A stretch of 64,000 nt of DNA from Bacteroidetes bacterium UBA7674 (GTDB lineage: Bacteria; Bacteroidota; Bacteroidia; Chitinophagales; Chitinophagaceae): contig DLHG01000013.1 in the NCBI GenBank assembly GCA_002483105.1, forward strand, positions 1 through 64,000, read 5' to 3'. Position 1 is the stretch's first letter; each line of letters opens with the position of its first letter. Below are positions 26,867-36,045 of this stretch, piece by piece. The position numbers and the translations under genes are program-made. The notes beneath the pieces were generated by a model. The model had not been told where the DNA came from, made no database searches, and saw nothing but the letters and a program-made list of their open reading frames with translations.

Positions 26867-28375
26867 ATGAAGATCCTCTCTGCCGCCCAGATAAAAGCCT
26901 GTGATGAACATACCATCAACACTATCCCCATACTGTCTATAGACCTTATGGAACGGGCAGCCAACAGGGCTACCGACTGGCTCATAAACCGCTATCCCAA
27001 AGACACGCTTTTCGTGGTATTGTGCGGTAGCGGCAACAATGGTGGTGACGGGCTTGCTATCACCCGCTTATTACATCGCCAGGGATATGCGGTAAAGGCT
27101 TTCGTTCTGCCCATGGGCTCAGAACTCTCCCGCGACTGCGCTTCAAATCTCAACAGGTTGCAACGTATAGCGCCCGCCATAGTGGAAGACCTCCAGCCTG
27201 ATACTTATATAACAGATATAGCCCCGCACATTTTCATCATAGATGCCTTACTAGGCACAGGGCTTAATCGCACTGCTGATGGATGGATAGGGAAATTCAT
27301 CAGGAAGATAAATGAGTTGCCAAATGAGGTGATATCGATTGATATTCCGTCGGGCTTGCCGGCTGATAGTTTGCCATCGTCAAACGATGCAGTGATAGAG
27401 GCAGCGCACACGCTCACATTCCAACTCCACAAACGCAGTTTCCTCCATCCCGAAGGCGGTAAGCTTTGCGGTGATATTCATATTCTCGATATTGGCCTTG
27501 ATGAAAAGTTCATTCGTTCTGTTGTCAGTCATTATCATACTATCAGTAAGGAAGACGTGCTTGAGTACTATCGTCCGCGCAAACCATTTACGCACAAAGG
27601 CACTTATGGTACAGCCATGCTGATAGGTGGTAGTCATGGCATGATGGGAGCGATAGCCCTGGCCACCAAAGCCGCTTCCCGCGCAGGAGCAGGCAAGGTT
27701 TACACCATGTGCCCGGAAGTGGGTTACACCATTATGCAAACACTCGCCCCTGAAGCCATGTGCATCACCAAGGGGCAGAACCATATTAATAACATAGCGG
27801 GATGGGAGCAAGCAACTGCTATCGGCATCGGTTGCGGCATCGGTACAGAGGATAATACTATCGCTGCATTTTGTTCGTTCATAGAAGCGGCTAAAGAGCC
27901 GCTCGTGATAGATGCTGATGCGCTCAACATCATAGCCCGCCACCCGGAGCTGCTGAATAAAATTCCGGCTGGCAGCATACTCACACCTCACCCTAAAGAA
28001 TTTGAACGGCTCTTCGGCCCATCCAAAGATTCTATGCAGCGCGTAGAGCTCGCGCGTATGCAGGCCATGCGTTACAACCTGAATATAGTGTTGAAAGACC
28101 GGTACACCGCCGTCATCAGTCACGAAGGAGAATGCCGCTACAATCTTTCCGGCAACGCAGGCCTCGCCACCGCAGGCAGCGGGGATGTACTCACGGGTAT
28201 CATCACAGGCTTACTCGCGCAAGGTTATACCCCAACAGCCTCAGCCATCATGGGTGTTTATCTACATGGCAAAGCAGGGGAGTATGCATCGCAACAGTAT
28301 TCGATGGAAAGTATGGTAGCGGGGGATATTATCGACAACCTCGGAAAAGCATTTAGGTCACTCACAAGTGCGTAA
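26867..28375 (+). CDS. nnr: bifunctional NAD(P)HX epimerase/dehydratase
   Basis: A 502-residue repair enzyme for hydrated NADH and NADPH. The N-terminal half (about 1-215) is the YjeF_N epimerase, with MKILSAAQIKACDEHT and GSGNNGGDGLAITR. The C-terminal half (about 235-495) is the ADP/ATP-dependent dehydratase, with MLIGGSHGMMGAIALA, the DADALN motif, TPHPKEFERL and AGSGDVLTGIITGLLAQG. The length matches the usual fused bacterial form. It acts in the cytosol and is transcribed alone, divergent from the TonB receptor operon. Confidence 0.96.
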   Translation: MKILSAAQIKACDEHTINTIPILSIDLMERAANRATDWLINRYPKDTLFVVLCGSGNNGGDGLAITRLLHRQGYAVKAFVLPMGSELSRDCASNLNRLQRIAPAIVEDLQPDTYITDIAPHIFIIDALLGTGLNRTADGWIGKFIRKINELPNEVISIDIPSGLPADSLPSSNDAVIEAAHTLTFQLHKRSFLHPEGGKLCGDIHILDIGLDEKFIRSVVSHYHTISKEDVLEYYRPRKPFTHKGTYGTAMLIGGSHGMMGAIALATKAASRAGAGKVYTMCPEVGYTIMQTLAPEAMCITKGQNHINNIAGWEQATAIGIGCGIGTEDNTIAAFCSFIEAAKEPLVIDADALNIIARHPELLNKIPAGSILTPHPKEFERLFGPSKDSMQRVELARMQAMRYNLNIVLKDRYTAVISHEGECRYNLSGNAGLATAGSGDVLTGIITGLLAQGYTPTASAIMGVYLHGKAGEYASQQYSMESMVAGDIIDNLGKAFRSLTSA

Positions 28376-28390
28376 TTAGTCTACAAATAA

Positions 28391-28417
28391 AAATGCCACG
28401 ATGTTGTCGTGGCATTT
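28391..28417. terminator. bidirectional terminator between nnr and a lipoprotein gene
   Basis: Perfect 11-bp stem AAATGCCACGA/TCGTGGCATTT, 15 bases after the nnr stop and 17 bases after the opposing gene's stop. Confidence 0.85.
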
Positions 28418-28433
28418 ATAATATCAATAGGAA

Positions 28434-28778
28434 TTACTGTGGCTTTTTATTAAAGGTGTAGATCACGCCTCTTGTCATGAACGAGTCGTTACCGTAGATG
28501 TTCTTGTCCATATAGACAGAATTAGAACCATGACGGCCGGCTATATTACGGGCATGTTTCCATAGTTTCTTTTCATTCCTGGCCTTATAGACAATTTTGC
28601 CTGTCGGCTGAATATCCTTTACCTGTGGCTCTATCTGGCTGTAGCGGGTATATGTACTGACACTTGCCCCGGGCACTTTAGCCGTTTGCGGTCCGCTGAG
28701 GTGCGTGTACTTGTATGTAGCGCAAGAACCTAAACTTATCAGGGTCAGCAGCGCAGCTGCATAAATAGTTACTTTCAT
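28434..28778 (-). CDS. small lipoprotein of unknown function
   Basis: A 114-residue protein with a type II signal sequence: hydrophobic LTLISLGSC with the lipobox LGSC, cysteine at about residue 19, giving an acylated mature protein starting CATYKYTHL. The mature part is basic and has no recognisable domain. It probably sits in the periplasmic or outer-membrane leaflet. It shares no clear operon; purD, upstream on the same strand, is separated by a hairpin. Confidence 0.7.
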   Translation of the reverse strand: MKVTIYAAALLTLISLGSCATYKYTHLSGPQTAKVPGASVSTYTRYSQIEPQVKDIQPTGKIVYKARNEKKLWKHARNIAGRHGSNSVYMDKNIYGNDSFMTRGVIYTFNKKPQ

Positions 28779-28824
28779 AATTAATGTTTGTGGTGAATGA
28801 TATATAGATCACCTTAAATAATAA

Positions 28825-28846
28825 TGCCACGAGAAATCCCGTGGCA
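28825..28846 (-). terminator. possible purD terminator
   Basis: Hairpin TGCCACG/CGTGGCA, 26 bases beyond the purD stop. The stem core repeats that of the nnr terminator 430 bases away. The T-run is weak (TATTATTT). Confidence 0.5.
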
Positions 28847-28871
28847 AATAAAATTTCAAAAACTGTAAAAA

Positions 28872-30143
28872 CTAGAACTCAAACCCTATATCCTTCCTGT
28901 AATACTTCCCTTCGTAGCCGATCTTCTCTGCATTTTTATAAGAAGTAGCCAACGCCTCTTTTATATCTTCGCCATAAGAAGTAATAGCCAAAACACGTCC
29001 GCCATTGGTAATGATCTCATCGCCCATCTGCGCCGTACCGGCATGGAATAATATACTGCCTTCCGCTTGTTCCAGTCCGTGCATGATCCTTCCTTTAGGA
29101 TAATCACCCGGGTAACCTTCCGATACCAGCATCACTGTGCAGGCAGCTTTAGGGTTATGCGTTACGGCTACTTCATTCAGCTTACCTGCGTCCATCTTCA
29201 GTATCATTTCCACCAGGTCATTTTCCAGTCGTGGCATTACCACTTCTGTTTCGGGGTCGCCCATGCGGCAATTGTATTCTATCACATATGGTTCTCCATC
29301 TACTTTTATCAATCCGAAGAAGATGAAGCCATGATAAGTAATGTTCTCTGCTTTCAGTCCGTTCACCGTAGGCTCTATCACCTGGCTTACAATCTTCTGC
29401 ATGAACTCAGGGTCAGCAAAAGGAACAGGGGAAATAGCACCCATCCCACCAGTGTTAGGACCTGTATCTCCTTCGCCTATGCGCTTGTAATCTTTTGCTT
29501 CGGGCAGGCGTACGTAATTGGTACCGTCCGTCATCACAAATACCGACAGCTCTATACCCGTCAGGAATTGTTCCACAACTACAGTAGCGCTTGCCTCGCC
29601 AAACTGCGCGCCCTTTATCATTGTGGTGAAAGCATCGATCGCTTCATCGTGGCTTTCTGCTATCACTACACCTTTACCTGCGGCCAGTCCGTCTGCTTTC
29701 AAAACTATCGGTAGTGATTGTGCATTCAGGTAAGCCACACCCTCATCAAAGTTGCTGTCGTTGAATTCACGGTAAGCAGCCGTAGGAATATTGTGGCGCA
29801 TCATGAATTCCTTGGCAAAGGCCTTGCTGCCTTCCAGTTGCGCTCCTTCTTTCGACGGGCCGCAAACTATTATGTGCTTCAGTTGCTCGTCACCTTTGAA
29901 GAAATCGTAGATGCCCGCAACTAAAGTATCTTCTCCTCCGGGGAAAAGGATATGTATATTATTATCGAGGCAAAATTGTTTGATGCCTGCGAAGTCTTTC
30001 AGCGAAAGAGGCACATTGGTACCATAGGCTGCACTGCCCGCATTACCGGGAGCGATGTATAAGTTCTCACACAGCGGACTTTGTTTCAGTTTCCACGATA
30101 TGGCGTTTTCACGTCCTCCTGAGCCTAAGAGCAGAATGTTCAT
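28872..30143 (-). CDS. purD: phosphoribosylamine-glycine ligase (GARS)
   Basis: A 423-residue ATP-grasp ligase joining glycine to 5-phosphoribosylamine in the second step of purine synthesis. MNILLLGSGGRENAISWKL at the N-terminus, the ATP-grasp core with LKADGLAAGKGVVIA, and the signature YNCRMGDPETEVVMPR near residue 285 identify it. The length is standard. It lies alone, not in a pur operon, as is common in Bacteroidota. Confidence 0.97.
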   Translation of the reverse strand: MNILLLGSGGRENAISWKLKQSPLCENLYIAPGNAGSAAYGTNVPLSLKDFAGIKQFCLDNNIHILFPGGEDTLVAGIYDFFKGDEQLKHIIVCGPSKEGAQLEGSKAFAKEFMMRHNIPTAAYREFNDSNFDEGVAYLNAQSLPIVLKADGLAAGKGVVIAESHDEAIDAFTTMIKGAQFGEASATVVVEQFLTGIELSVFVMTDGTNYVRLPEAKDYKRIGEGDTGPNTGGMGAISPVPFADPEFMQKIVSQVIEPTVNGLKAENITYHGFIFFGLIKVDGEPYVIEYNCRMGDPETEVVMPRLENDLVEMILKMDAGKLNEVAVTHNPKAACTVMLVSEGYPGDYPKGRIMHGLEQAEGSILFHAGTAQMGDEIITNGGRVLAITSYGEDIKEALATSYKNAEKIGYEGKYYRKDIGFEF

Positions 30144-30258
30144 TTGTCTGTATTTTTAAAAATACCCCCACAAATACCATCACCTATGGGGATAAAAGCC
30201 AATTCCAAAGCGCAAAAGTATTCAAACAACCGCTTATCTTTCAGAAAATTATTAACGC

Positions 30259-31881
30259 ATGAAAGAACCGGAATTAAATCAGGACCCCCTCGCCCTCGAC
30301 GACAAGTCGGCGCCGAAGCACCCTAAAGGCCTGTATGTATTATTCTTTTCCGAGATGTGGGAGCGTTTTGGCTTCTACCTTATAATAGGAATATTCTCCC
30401 TATACATGCTCGACTCCTTCGATCATGGCGGTATGGGATTCAGTCCGAGTAAAAAGTCGGATATCTATGGTACTTATATCGGCCTGGTTTATCTCACTCC
30501 ATTTATCGGCGGTTTGCTTGCTGATCGCATACTTGGGTACCGACGGTCTATTGTAATAGGTGGGCTATTAATGTCGGCGGGATATTTTTGCCTGTCCATT
30601 CATAATGAGATGGCATTTTATATTGCCTTGCTGCTTATCATTTTGGGTAATGGCTTTTTCAAACCCAATATCTCTACACTTGTCGGAAATCTGTACAACG
30701 ATGACCGATACAGAGCTAATAAGGATGCCGGTTACAATATCTTCTACATGGGCATCAACATAGGTGCTTTCGTCTGCAACTTCGTGGCAGCTTATATGCG
30801 TATCAACTATGGCTGGGGCTGGGCATTCGCTGCAGCCGGTGCGGGTATGCTGATAGGTGTTATTATTTTCATTGCCGGAACAAAACACATCAAGCATGCC
30901 GATGTACTGAAGCCTGCTCAGAAAGAAGATCTTTCGCTGGGTAAGATATTTGCCTATGTACTGCTCCCGGTTTTTGTATGTGGCACCATAGGCTTTATGC
31001 TGCCGGGTAATTACTTCGGTACAGATTCTAATGATGCATTCATTATAGGTTGTATCCCGGTACTGATATTCTATGTCTCTCTGTGGAGACGGGCAAGTGC
31101 AGAAGATAAAAATCCTATTGGCGCACTGCTTTCCGTATTCTTCTGTGTTATCGTATTCTGGGCGGTTTTTCACCAGAATGGTGATGCACTTACAGTCTGG
31201 GCAAAAGACCACACTGATCGTGAAATGCCTGCTGCCGTAGCCAGTGTAGCCGAAAAGGCCAATATGGTACAGGTGGCTACCTACAATCCAGATAGTGTAA
31301 GCGGCTCCTACTTCGAGAACATGCCTGTCGCTGAGAGGCCTGCACCGGGTACGTCCTTAAAGTTATATTCTACAGAGCTGTACCAATCCATCAATCCGTT
31401 CTGGGTAGTAATGCTCACGCCTGTGGTGGTCGGTTTCTGGGGCTTTATGCGTAAACGGAAAAAGGAATTATCTACTCCGGCCAAGATCACTTTGGGACTT
31501 TTCATTACCGGTTTATCAACCCTGGTAATGGTAGGTGCTGTTAGTGCCGTTCAGAGCGGTGATGGCAAGGCATCCAGTTGGTGGCTGATCATGTCTTACT
31601 GTGTAATCACTTTTGGTGAGCTATGCCTGTCTCCTATGGGATTGTCATTGGTGTCCAAACTCAGTCCGCCAAGGCTGACTGCCCTCATGATGGGTGGGTG
31701 GTTCTTATCTACGTCGGTAGGTAATAAGCTGTCGGGAATGCTTTCCGGCCTTTGGGAAGGTTTTGAGAATAAATCGCACTTCTTCTTGATGAACCTGGGA
31801 CTTTGCCTGGTCGCAACCTTCCTGATGCTCTTCCTGCTGAAGTGGCTGAAGAAGGTAATGGCGGAGAAAAATATACATTAA
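30259..31881 (+). CDS. POT-family proton-coupled oligopeptide transporter (paralogue 1)
   Basis: An inner-membrane major facilitator protein of the POT/PTR2 family (540 residues, about 12-14 helices) that imports di- and tripeptides with protons. The proton-coupling motif EMWERFGFY (E-x-x-E-R, residues 32-36) is intact, and GNGFFKPNISTLVGNLY is the family signature. A periplasmic insert at about residues 320-375 separates helices. It is the first of three tandem paralogues with separate terminators, and its sequence is clearly divergent from the other two. Confidence 0.93.
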   Translation: MKEPELNQDPLALDDKSAPKHPKGLYVLFFSEMWERFGFYLIIGIFSLYMLDSFDHGGMGFSPSKKSDIYGTYIGLVYLTPFIGGLLADRILGYRRSIVIGGLLMSAGYFCLSIHNEMAFYIALLLIILGNGFFKPNISTLVGNLYNDDRYRANKDAGYNIFYMGINIGAFVCNFVAAYMRINYGWGWAFAAAGAGMLIGVIIFIAGTKHIKHADVLKPAQKEDLSLGKIFAYVLLPVFVCGTIGFMLPGNYFGTDSNDAFIIGCIPVLIFYVSLWRRASAEDKNPIGALLSVFFCVIVFWAVFHQNGDALTVWAKDHTDREMPAAVASVAEKANMVQVATYNPDSVSGSYFENMPVAERPAPGTSLKLYSTELYQSINPFWVVMLTPVVVGFWGFMRKRKKELSTPAKITLGLFITGLSTLVMVGAVSAVQSGDGKASSWWLIMSYCVITFGELCLSPMGLSLVSKLSPPRLTALMMGGWFLSTSVGNKLSGMLSGLWEGFENKSHFFLMNLGLCLVATFLMLFLLKWLKKVMAEKNIH

Positions 31882-31911
31882 TTACGCTTACCCATTATAT
31901 ATCAATGGATT

Positions 31912-31944
31912 ACAGAAAATACCGCCCCGAGCGGTATTTTCTGT
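31912..31944 (+). terminator. terminator after POT paralogue 1
   Basis: Perfect 14-bp stem ACAGAAAATACCGC/GCGGTATTTTCTGT with a 5-base loop, 30 bases after the stop. Confidence 0.8.
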
Positions 31945-32012
31945 ATTTAGGGGTACAGCTTTTCGATTTTTTACTATCTTGTCCCATTCAAAATAAATTA
32001 TAATTAACATTT

Positions 32013-33779
32013 ATGTCTCAAGCACAATCAGGTTCTAAAGTCAAACATCCAGAAGGGCTGTTTGTCCTCTTCTTTACGGAGATGTGGGAACGTTTCAGCT
32101 ATTATGGTATGCGTGCCATATTTACGCTATATATGACTAAGGCTTTGTTCCTGGACAAAGCACAGGCGTCTAATATATATGGTAGCTACACAGGGCTGGT
32201 TTACCTCACACCGCTGATAGGTGGTTATGTAGCCGACAGATACTGGGGTAACAGGCGCTCCATATTTATCGGGGGACTCTTAATGGCTCTGGGGCAATTG
32301 ATGATGTTCTTCAGTGCGTCTAACTACCAGAACGGTGACCTTGCTACGATCCTGATGTGGGTAGGTCTTACCGGGCTGATAATAGGTAATGGATTCTTCA
32401 AACCCAATATATCTACGCTTGTTGGCCAGTTGTACCCGAGAGGTGATACAAGGCTTGATGCGGCATTCACGCTGTTTTATATGGGTATCAACTTAGGAGC
32501 GTTCTTCTCTCCGCTGGTATGTGGTATCCTGGGTGACACAGGTAATCCGGAAGATTTCAAATGGGGCTTCCTGGCTGCGTGTATAGGTATGGTGTTTGGT
32601 GTGTTCTCTTTTGAGTTAATGAAGAAAAAATATCTCGTTACTCCTGAAGGTGAAGCTGTAGGTGCCATAGCCAATAAAAAACGTGATGCAGCTGAGATGG
32701 TGAGTAAAGATCCTATACCTGTTGTAGGGGTGGACTCTAAGGAAGTGAATAAAGAAGTGGTGGGAGGTAAGATATCCCAGACAAGTATGATCATATGGGG
32801 TATTGTCCTGGTCGCTTTGATACCAATCTTTCACTTCGTTATGGAACAGGACTGGATAGGCGCCTGCATCTTCAGTATCTCTATCGTAGCTCCGGGTCTG
32901 ATACTAACAGATACGTCGCTGACGAAAATTGAACGTGACAGGATCATTGTAATATTTGTTGCTGCCTTCTTCGTTATTTTCTTCTGGGCGGCCTTTGAGC
33001 AGGCGGGAGCCTCACTTACCTTCTTCGCTGATGAGCAGATGGACAGGACGGTAAATATCCATACCAGTTTGGGTATGGTATATGTTGTTATTACCGCTTT
33101 GGCTCTTGTTCTTTATTATGTATTGCAAAGGATAATGAGCATACCTAAGGAGTTCAAGTATTTCTTTGGCGCTATCGGTTTATACCTGGTATACTTATGT
33201 ATCTCTAATTTTATCAGCGGCGAAAGGTTTGATATGGAAGAGATTTCCGCAGCCACATATAATAGTGTGAATGCTATCTTCATTGTAATACTTGCACCTT
33301 TATTCGCTGAAATGTGGGGTAAGCTGGGCAAGAAGAACCTGGAGCCCGCTTCTCCTTATAAGCAGGCACTGGGGTTACTGTTCCTTTCATTAGGCTATGT
33401 AGTAATTGCCATTGGCGTTAGCGACATTGGCACAGTAAAGGTGAGTATGATGTGGCTGATCTCCCTCTACTTCCTGCATACTGTGGGTGAACTTTGCTTA
33501 TCGCCTATCGGACTTTCTTTGGTGAACAAACTGGCGCCTGCCCGTTTTGCTTCGTTATTGATGGGCACATGGTTCCTGGCAAATGCGACTGCGAATAAAT
33601 TCGCAGGAACACTCAGCTCATTTTATCCGGAAGCAGGAAAAACCACCTCTTTCCTTGGCTACCAGATGACCTCGTTGTTCGATTTCTTTGTACTCTTTAT
33701 AGTAATGTCGGGTGTCGCGGCGATCATATTATTCGTCTTGTCGAAGAAGTTACTGAAAATGATGCATGGTATAAGATAA
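32013..33779 (+). CDS. POT-family proton-coupled oligopeptide transporter (paralogue 2)
   Basis: A 588-residue transporter of the same family. The motif EMWERFSYYGMRAIFTLYM (E-x-x-E-R at about residues 23-27) is complete and closest to the classical signature, and GNGFFKPNISTLVGQLYP follows. A charged cytoplasmic loop at about residues 205-245 (KKRDAAEMVSKDPIPVVG) is longer than in its neighbours. It is flanked by strong hairpins on both sides, so each paralogue may be regulated on its own. Confidence 0.93.
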   Translation: MSQAQSGSKVKHPEGLFVLFFTEMWERFSYYGMRAIFTLYMTKALFLDKAQASNIYGSYTGLVYLTPLIGGYVADRYWGNRRSIFIGGLLMALGQLMMFFSASNYQNGDLATILMWVGLTGLIIGNGFFKPNISTLVGQLYPRGDTRLDAAFTLFYMGINLGAFFSPLVCGILGDTGNPEDFKWGFLAACIGMVFGVFSFELMKKKYLVTPEGEAVGAIANKKRDAAEMVSKDPIPVVGVDSKEVNKEVVGGKISQTSMIIWGIVLVALIPIFHFVMEQDWIGACIFSISIVAPGLILTDTSLTKIERDRIIVIFVAAFFVIFFWAAFEQAGASLTFFADEQMDRTVNIHTSLGMVYVVITALALVLYYVLQRIMSIPKEFKYFFGAIGLYLVYLCISNFISGERFDMEEISAATYNSVNAIFIVILAPLFAEMWGKLGKKNLEPASPYKQALGLLFLSLGYVVIAIGVSDIGTVKVSMMWLISLYFLHTVGELCLSPIGLSLVNKLAPARFASLLMGTWFLANATANKFAGTLSSFYPEAGKTTSFLGYQMTSLFDFFVLFIVMSGVAAIILFVLSKKLLKMMHGIR

Positions 33780-33796
33780 ACTTGTTTGTAATTTTG

Positions 33797-33838
33797 AAAA
33801 GCTTCCCGGGTCGGCTCAGCCGACCCGGGAAGCTTTTT
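33797..33838 (+). terminator. strong terminator after POT paralogue 2
   Basis: Long GC-rich stem AAAAGCTTCCCGGGTCGGCT with its complement, followed by TTTTTT, beginning 18 bases after the stop. Confidence 0.92.
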
Positions 33839-33917
33839 TATGGGGTAGAAAAAGGGGGAAACGGGAAAATAAGTTTATTTTGGAACGTAAATTGTTTTCA
33901 AGCATTAAAAACAAACC

Positions 33918-35474
33918 ATGCAATCAAACGAATATCAAACCTTAGAGCAGATACAGGATTTTAAGGGTAAGTACCCTAAGCAACTGTGGTACCTGTTCTT
34001 TTCCGAAATGTGGGAACGCTTCTGTTTCTACGGTATGAGGGGGATGCTCACCTTCTTTATGGTGCACCAGCTGCTGATGAAAGAAGACGTGGCCAACCTG
34101 CAATATGGCGCTACACAAGCTTTTGTTTATGCCTTTACATTCATCGGCGGCCTTTTTGCCGACAAGATACTGGGTTATCGCAAATCGCTTTTCTGGGGTG
34201 GCCTGCTGATGATAACAGGTAGTGTGATACTCTCCATTGATCCGCATAAGTTCTTCTTCCTGGGTATTGCCTTTAATATTATAGGTACAGGCTTCTTCAA
34301 GCCCAACATCTCTACAATGGTGGGTACCCTTTACAAGCAAGGTGACGTAAGGCGCGATGCAGGTTTCTCGCTGTTCTATTCAGGGATCAACATAGGCGCG
34401 CTCTTAGGTGGTTATGCATGTATCGCTATCGGTAAAGACTACTCGTGGAACCTTGCTTTCGGCCTTGCTGCTATCGTAATGACGATCAGTCTCATCACTT
34501 TTGTGTTCACCCGCAAGTCACTTGGTCCCATTGGTCTGTCTCCATTATTACCTAAGGCTGTTGACGACGCCAATGCCGGTAAGGATACCATCTTCACCGA
34601 GCAGGGTGCGAAAAAAGGTGTGTCTGCACGTCAGGCAAAATGGTATGAGTATGCAGTATATATAGGCTCATTGGCTATCATTCCTATCATCATGACGATG
34701 GTAGCAAAGACAGAGTATACCGACTGGTTTATGTACATAATAGGGCCTTGTACTTTGATATACCTGTTCTATGAAATGACGAAATACTCTAAAGTAGAAG
34801 TGCAGAAACTTTTCGCGGCACTGGTATTCATTATATTCTCTATTGTGTTCTGGGCATTCTTTGAGCAGAGTGGTGGTTCACTCAGTTTGTTTGCTGCAAA
34901 TAATCTTGATGATAAACTCTTCGGTGTCATAAAGCTGGATCCTAATGGTGTGAACAATGCCGCCAACTCACTGTTCGTTATCATCTTTGCACCTATTGTC
35001 GGCTTGTTATGGCTGGCTATGGCTAAGAAGAAAATAGAACCGAATACAGTAGTGAAGTTCGGACTGGGTTTTCTGTTCCTGGCATTCGCGTTCTTCGTGT
35101 TCTACGCAACCATTTATTTTACCAATTCGGAAGGTATTACTTCGCTGGATATATTCACAGCGGCATATCTCGTGATCACATTCGGTGAACTGTGCTTGTC
35201 ACCTATAGGATTGTCTATCATGACAAAGCTGGCGCCACACAAGCTACAAGCGGTAATGATGGGTATGTGGTTCCTTGCTTCTGCGTACGGACAGTATGTA
35301 GCGGGTATACTTGGAGCAGGTATGAGTAAAGCTAATGAGAACGCTACGAAGATGGAAAAACTTGTCGCTTATACAGACGGCTATAAGCAACTCGCCATTT
35401 ACGCATTGATAGCAGGTGTGGTAATGATAGTAATATCGCCCCTTGTCCGGAAGTTGATGCACGATGTGAAATAG
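33918..35474 (+). CDS. POT-family proton-coupled oligopeptide transporter (paralogue 3)
   Basis: A 518-residue family member with EMWERFCFYGMRGMLTFFM (E-x-x-E-R at about residues 30-34) and GTGFFKPNISTMVGTLYKQ. It retains the FGELCLSPIGLSIMTKLAP segment shared by all three paralogues. It is the shortest of the three. The differences between copies are spread throughout, so this looks like an old duplication rather than a recent one. Confidence 0.93.
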   Translation: MQSNEYQTLEQIQDFKGKYPKQLWYLFFSEMWERFCFYGMRGMLTFFMVHQLLMKEDVANLQYGATQAFVYAFTFIGGLFADKILGYRKSLFWGGLLMITGSVILSIDPHKFFFLGIAFNIIGTGFFKPNISTMVGTLYKQGDVRRDAGFSLFYSGINIGALLGGYACIAIGKDYSWNLAFGLAAIVMTISLITFVFTRKSLGPIGLSPLLPKAVDDANAGKDTIFTEQGAKKGVSARQAKWYEYAVYIGSLAIIPIIMTMVAKTEYTDWFMYIIGPCTLIYLFYEMTKYSKVEVQKLFAALVFIIFSIVFWAFFEQSGGSLSLFAANNLDDKLFGVIKLDPNGVNNAANSLFVIIFAPIVGLLWLAMAKKKIEPNTVVKFGLGFLFLAFAFFVFYATIYFTNSEGITSLDIFTAAYLVITFGELCLSPIGLSIMTKLAPHKLQAVMMGMWFLASAYGQYVAGILGAGMSKANENATKMEKLVAYTDGYKQLAIYALIAGVVMIVISPLVRKLMHDVK

Positions 35475-35477
35475 TAG

Positions 35478-35590
35478 TCGATACTAGATGCTCGATACTC
35501 GATCCTCGATAACATAAAAGATAAAGGCTCCATCAAGGAGCCTTTATCTTTTAATGAACAGTAACGAAAATCGAGTATCTAGTATCGAGA
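35478..35590. repeat. inverted repeat arms around the POT terminator
   Basis: Left arm GTCGATACTAGATGCTCGAT (from about 35478) and right arm ATCGAGTATCTAGTATCGAG (35570-35589) are near-complementary and enclose the terminator at 35516-35552. A related CTCGATACTGGATGCTCGAT occurs at about 61687, so this belongs to a dispersed family. Confidence 0.65.
35516..35552 (+). terminator. terminator after POT paralogue 3
   Basis: Stem AAAAGATAAAGGCTCC/GGAGCCTTTATCTTTT with a 5-base loop. Symmetric, so it may also act on minus-strand transcripts. Confidence 0.85.
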
Positions 35591-35645
35591 GACAAATATC
35601 GAGAGACAAATATCGAGAGACAAATATCGAGAAACGAGTATCGAG
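35583..35645 (+). repeat. 14-bp tandem repeat, about 4.5 copies
   Basis: The unit TATCGAGAGACAAA is repeated exactly three times from 35583, then once with changes, then half a copy. It ends just before the stop of the next minus-strand gene. Confidence 0.9.
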
Positions 35646-35647
35646 TA

Positions 35648-36007
35648 CTAATACATCAATTGCTTCTTGCTGCTATTCTTCCATCCCGCATCACTTTTAT
35701 ACTCCGTAAAGTATATCACCAGGTCAGCATCACTTTTATACTCACAGAAATATATCTTCTTTTTTGCATCGCTTTTATAGTCGGTAAAGAACCATACACC
35801 GTCATTGTCACCGGCATCGCTTTTGTACTTGGCTTTATAAACCACCAGGTCGGCATCGCTTTTATATTTAGCAACATATACCTTCACGTCGGCATCGCTC
35901 TTGTACTCCACGGAGAATACAGTTTGCGCTTGCACATCATTGGAAAACAGGAATGCCGCTATCATCAGCAGGCAACTAAACAGGACTTTTCTTGGAGCAA
36001 CCATCAT
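35648..36007 (-). CDS. exported six-fold YKSDA repeat protein (DUF6150-like)
   Basis: A roughly 119-residue secreted protein. I start at the ATG at 36007 (a second ATG is at 36004); an upstream GTG frame is less likely. The signal peptide ends NDVQAQ. The mature protein is six repeats of about 14-16 residues built on (E/D/K)YKSDA followed by an alternating hydrophobic strand, for example YKSDADLVVYKAK. Each repeat probably forms a beta-hairpin. I believe it matches the family called DUF6150, but from memory only. Function unknown. It is divergent from ispD with only about 38 bases between starts. Confidence 0.75.
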   Translation of the reverse strand: MMVAPRKVLFSCLLMIAAFLFSNDVQAQTVFSVEYKSDADVKVYVAKYKSDADLVVYKAKYKSDAGDNDGVWFFTDYKSDAKKKIYFCEYKSDADLVIYFTEYKSDAGWKNSSKKQLMY

Positions 36008-36045
36008 AAAAGTGTTTTTTTGTGTTATTGTAGTGTACACAAATT

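Noticed and set aside
35583..35645. CRISPR-like short repeats
   Set aside because: Units of 14 bases are directly adjacent with no spacers.
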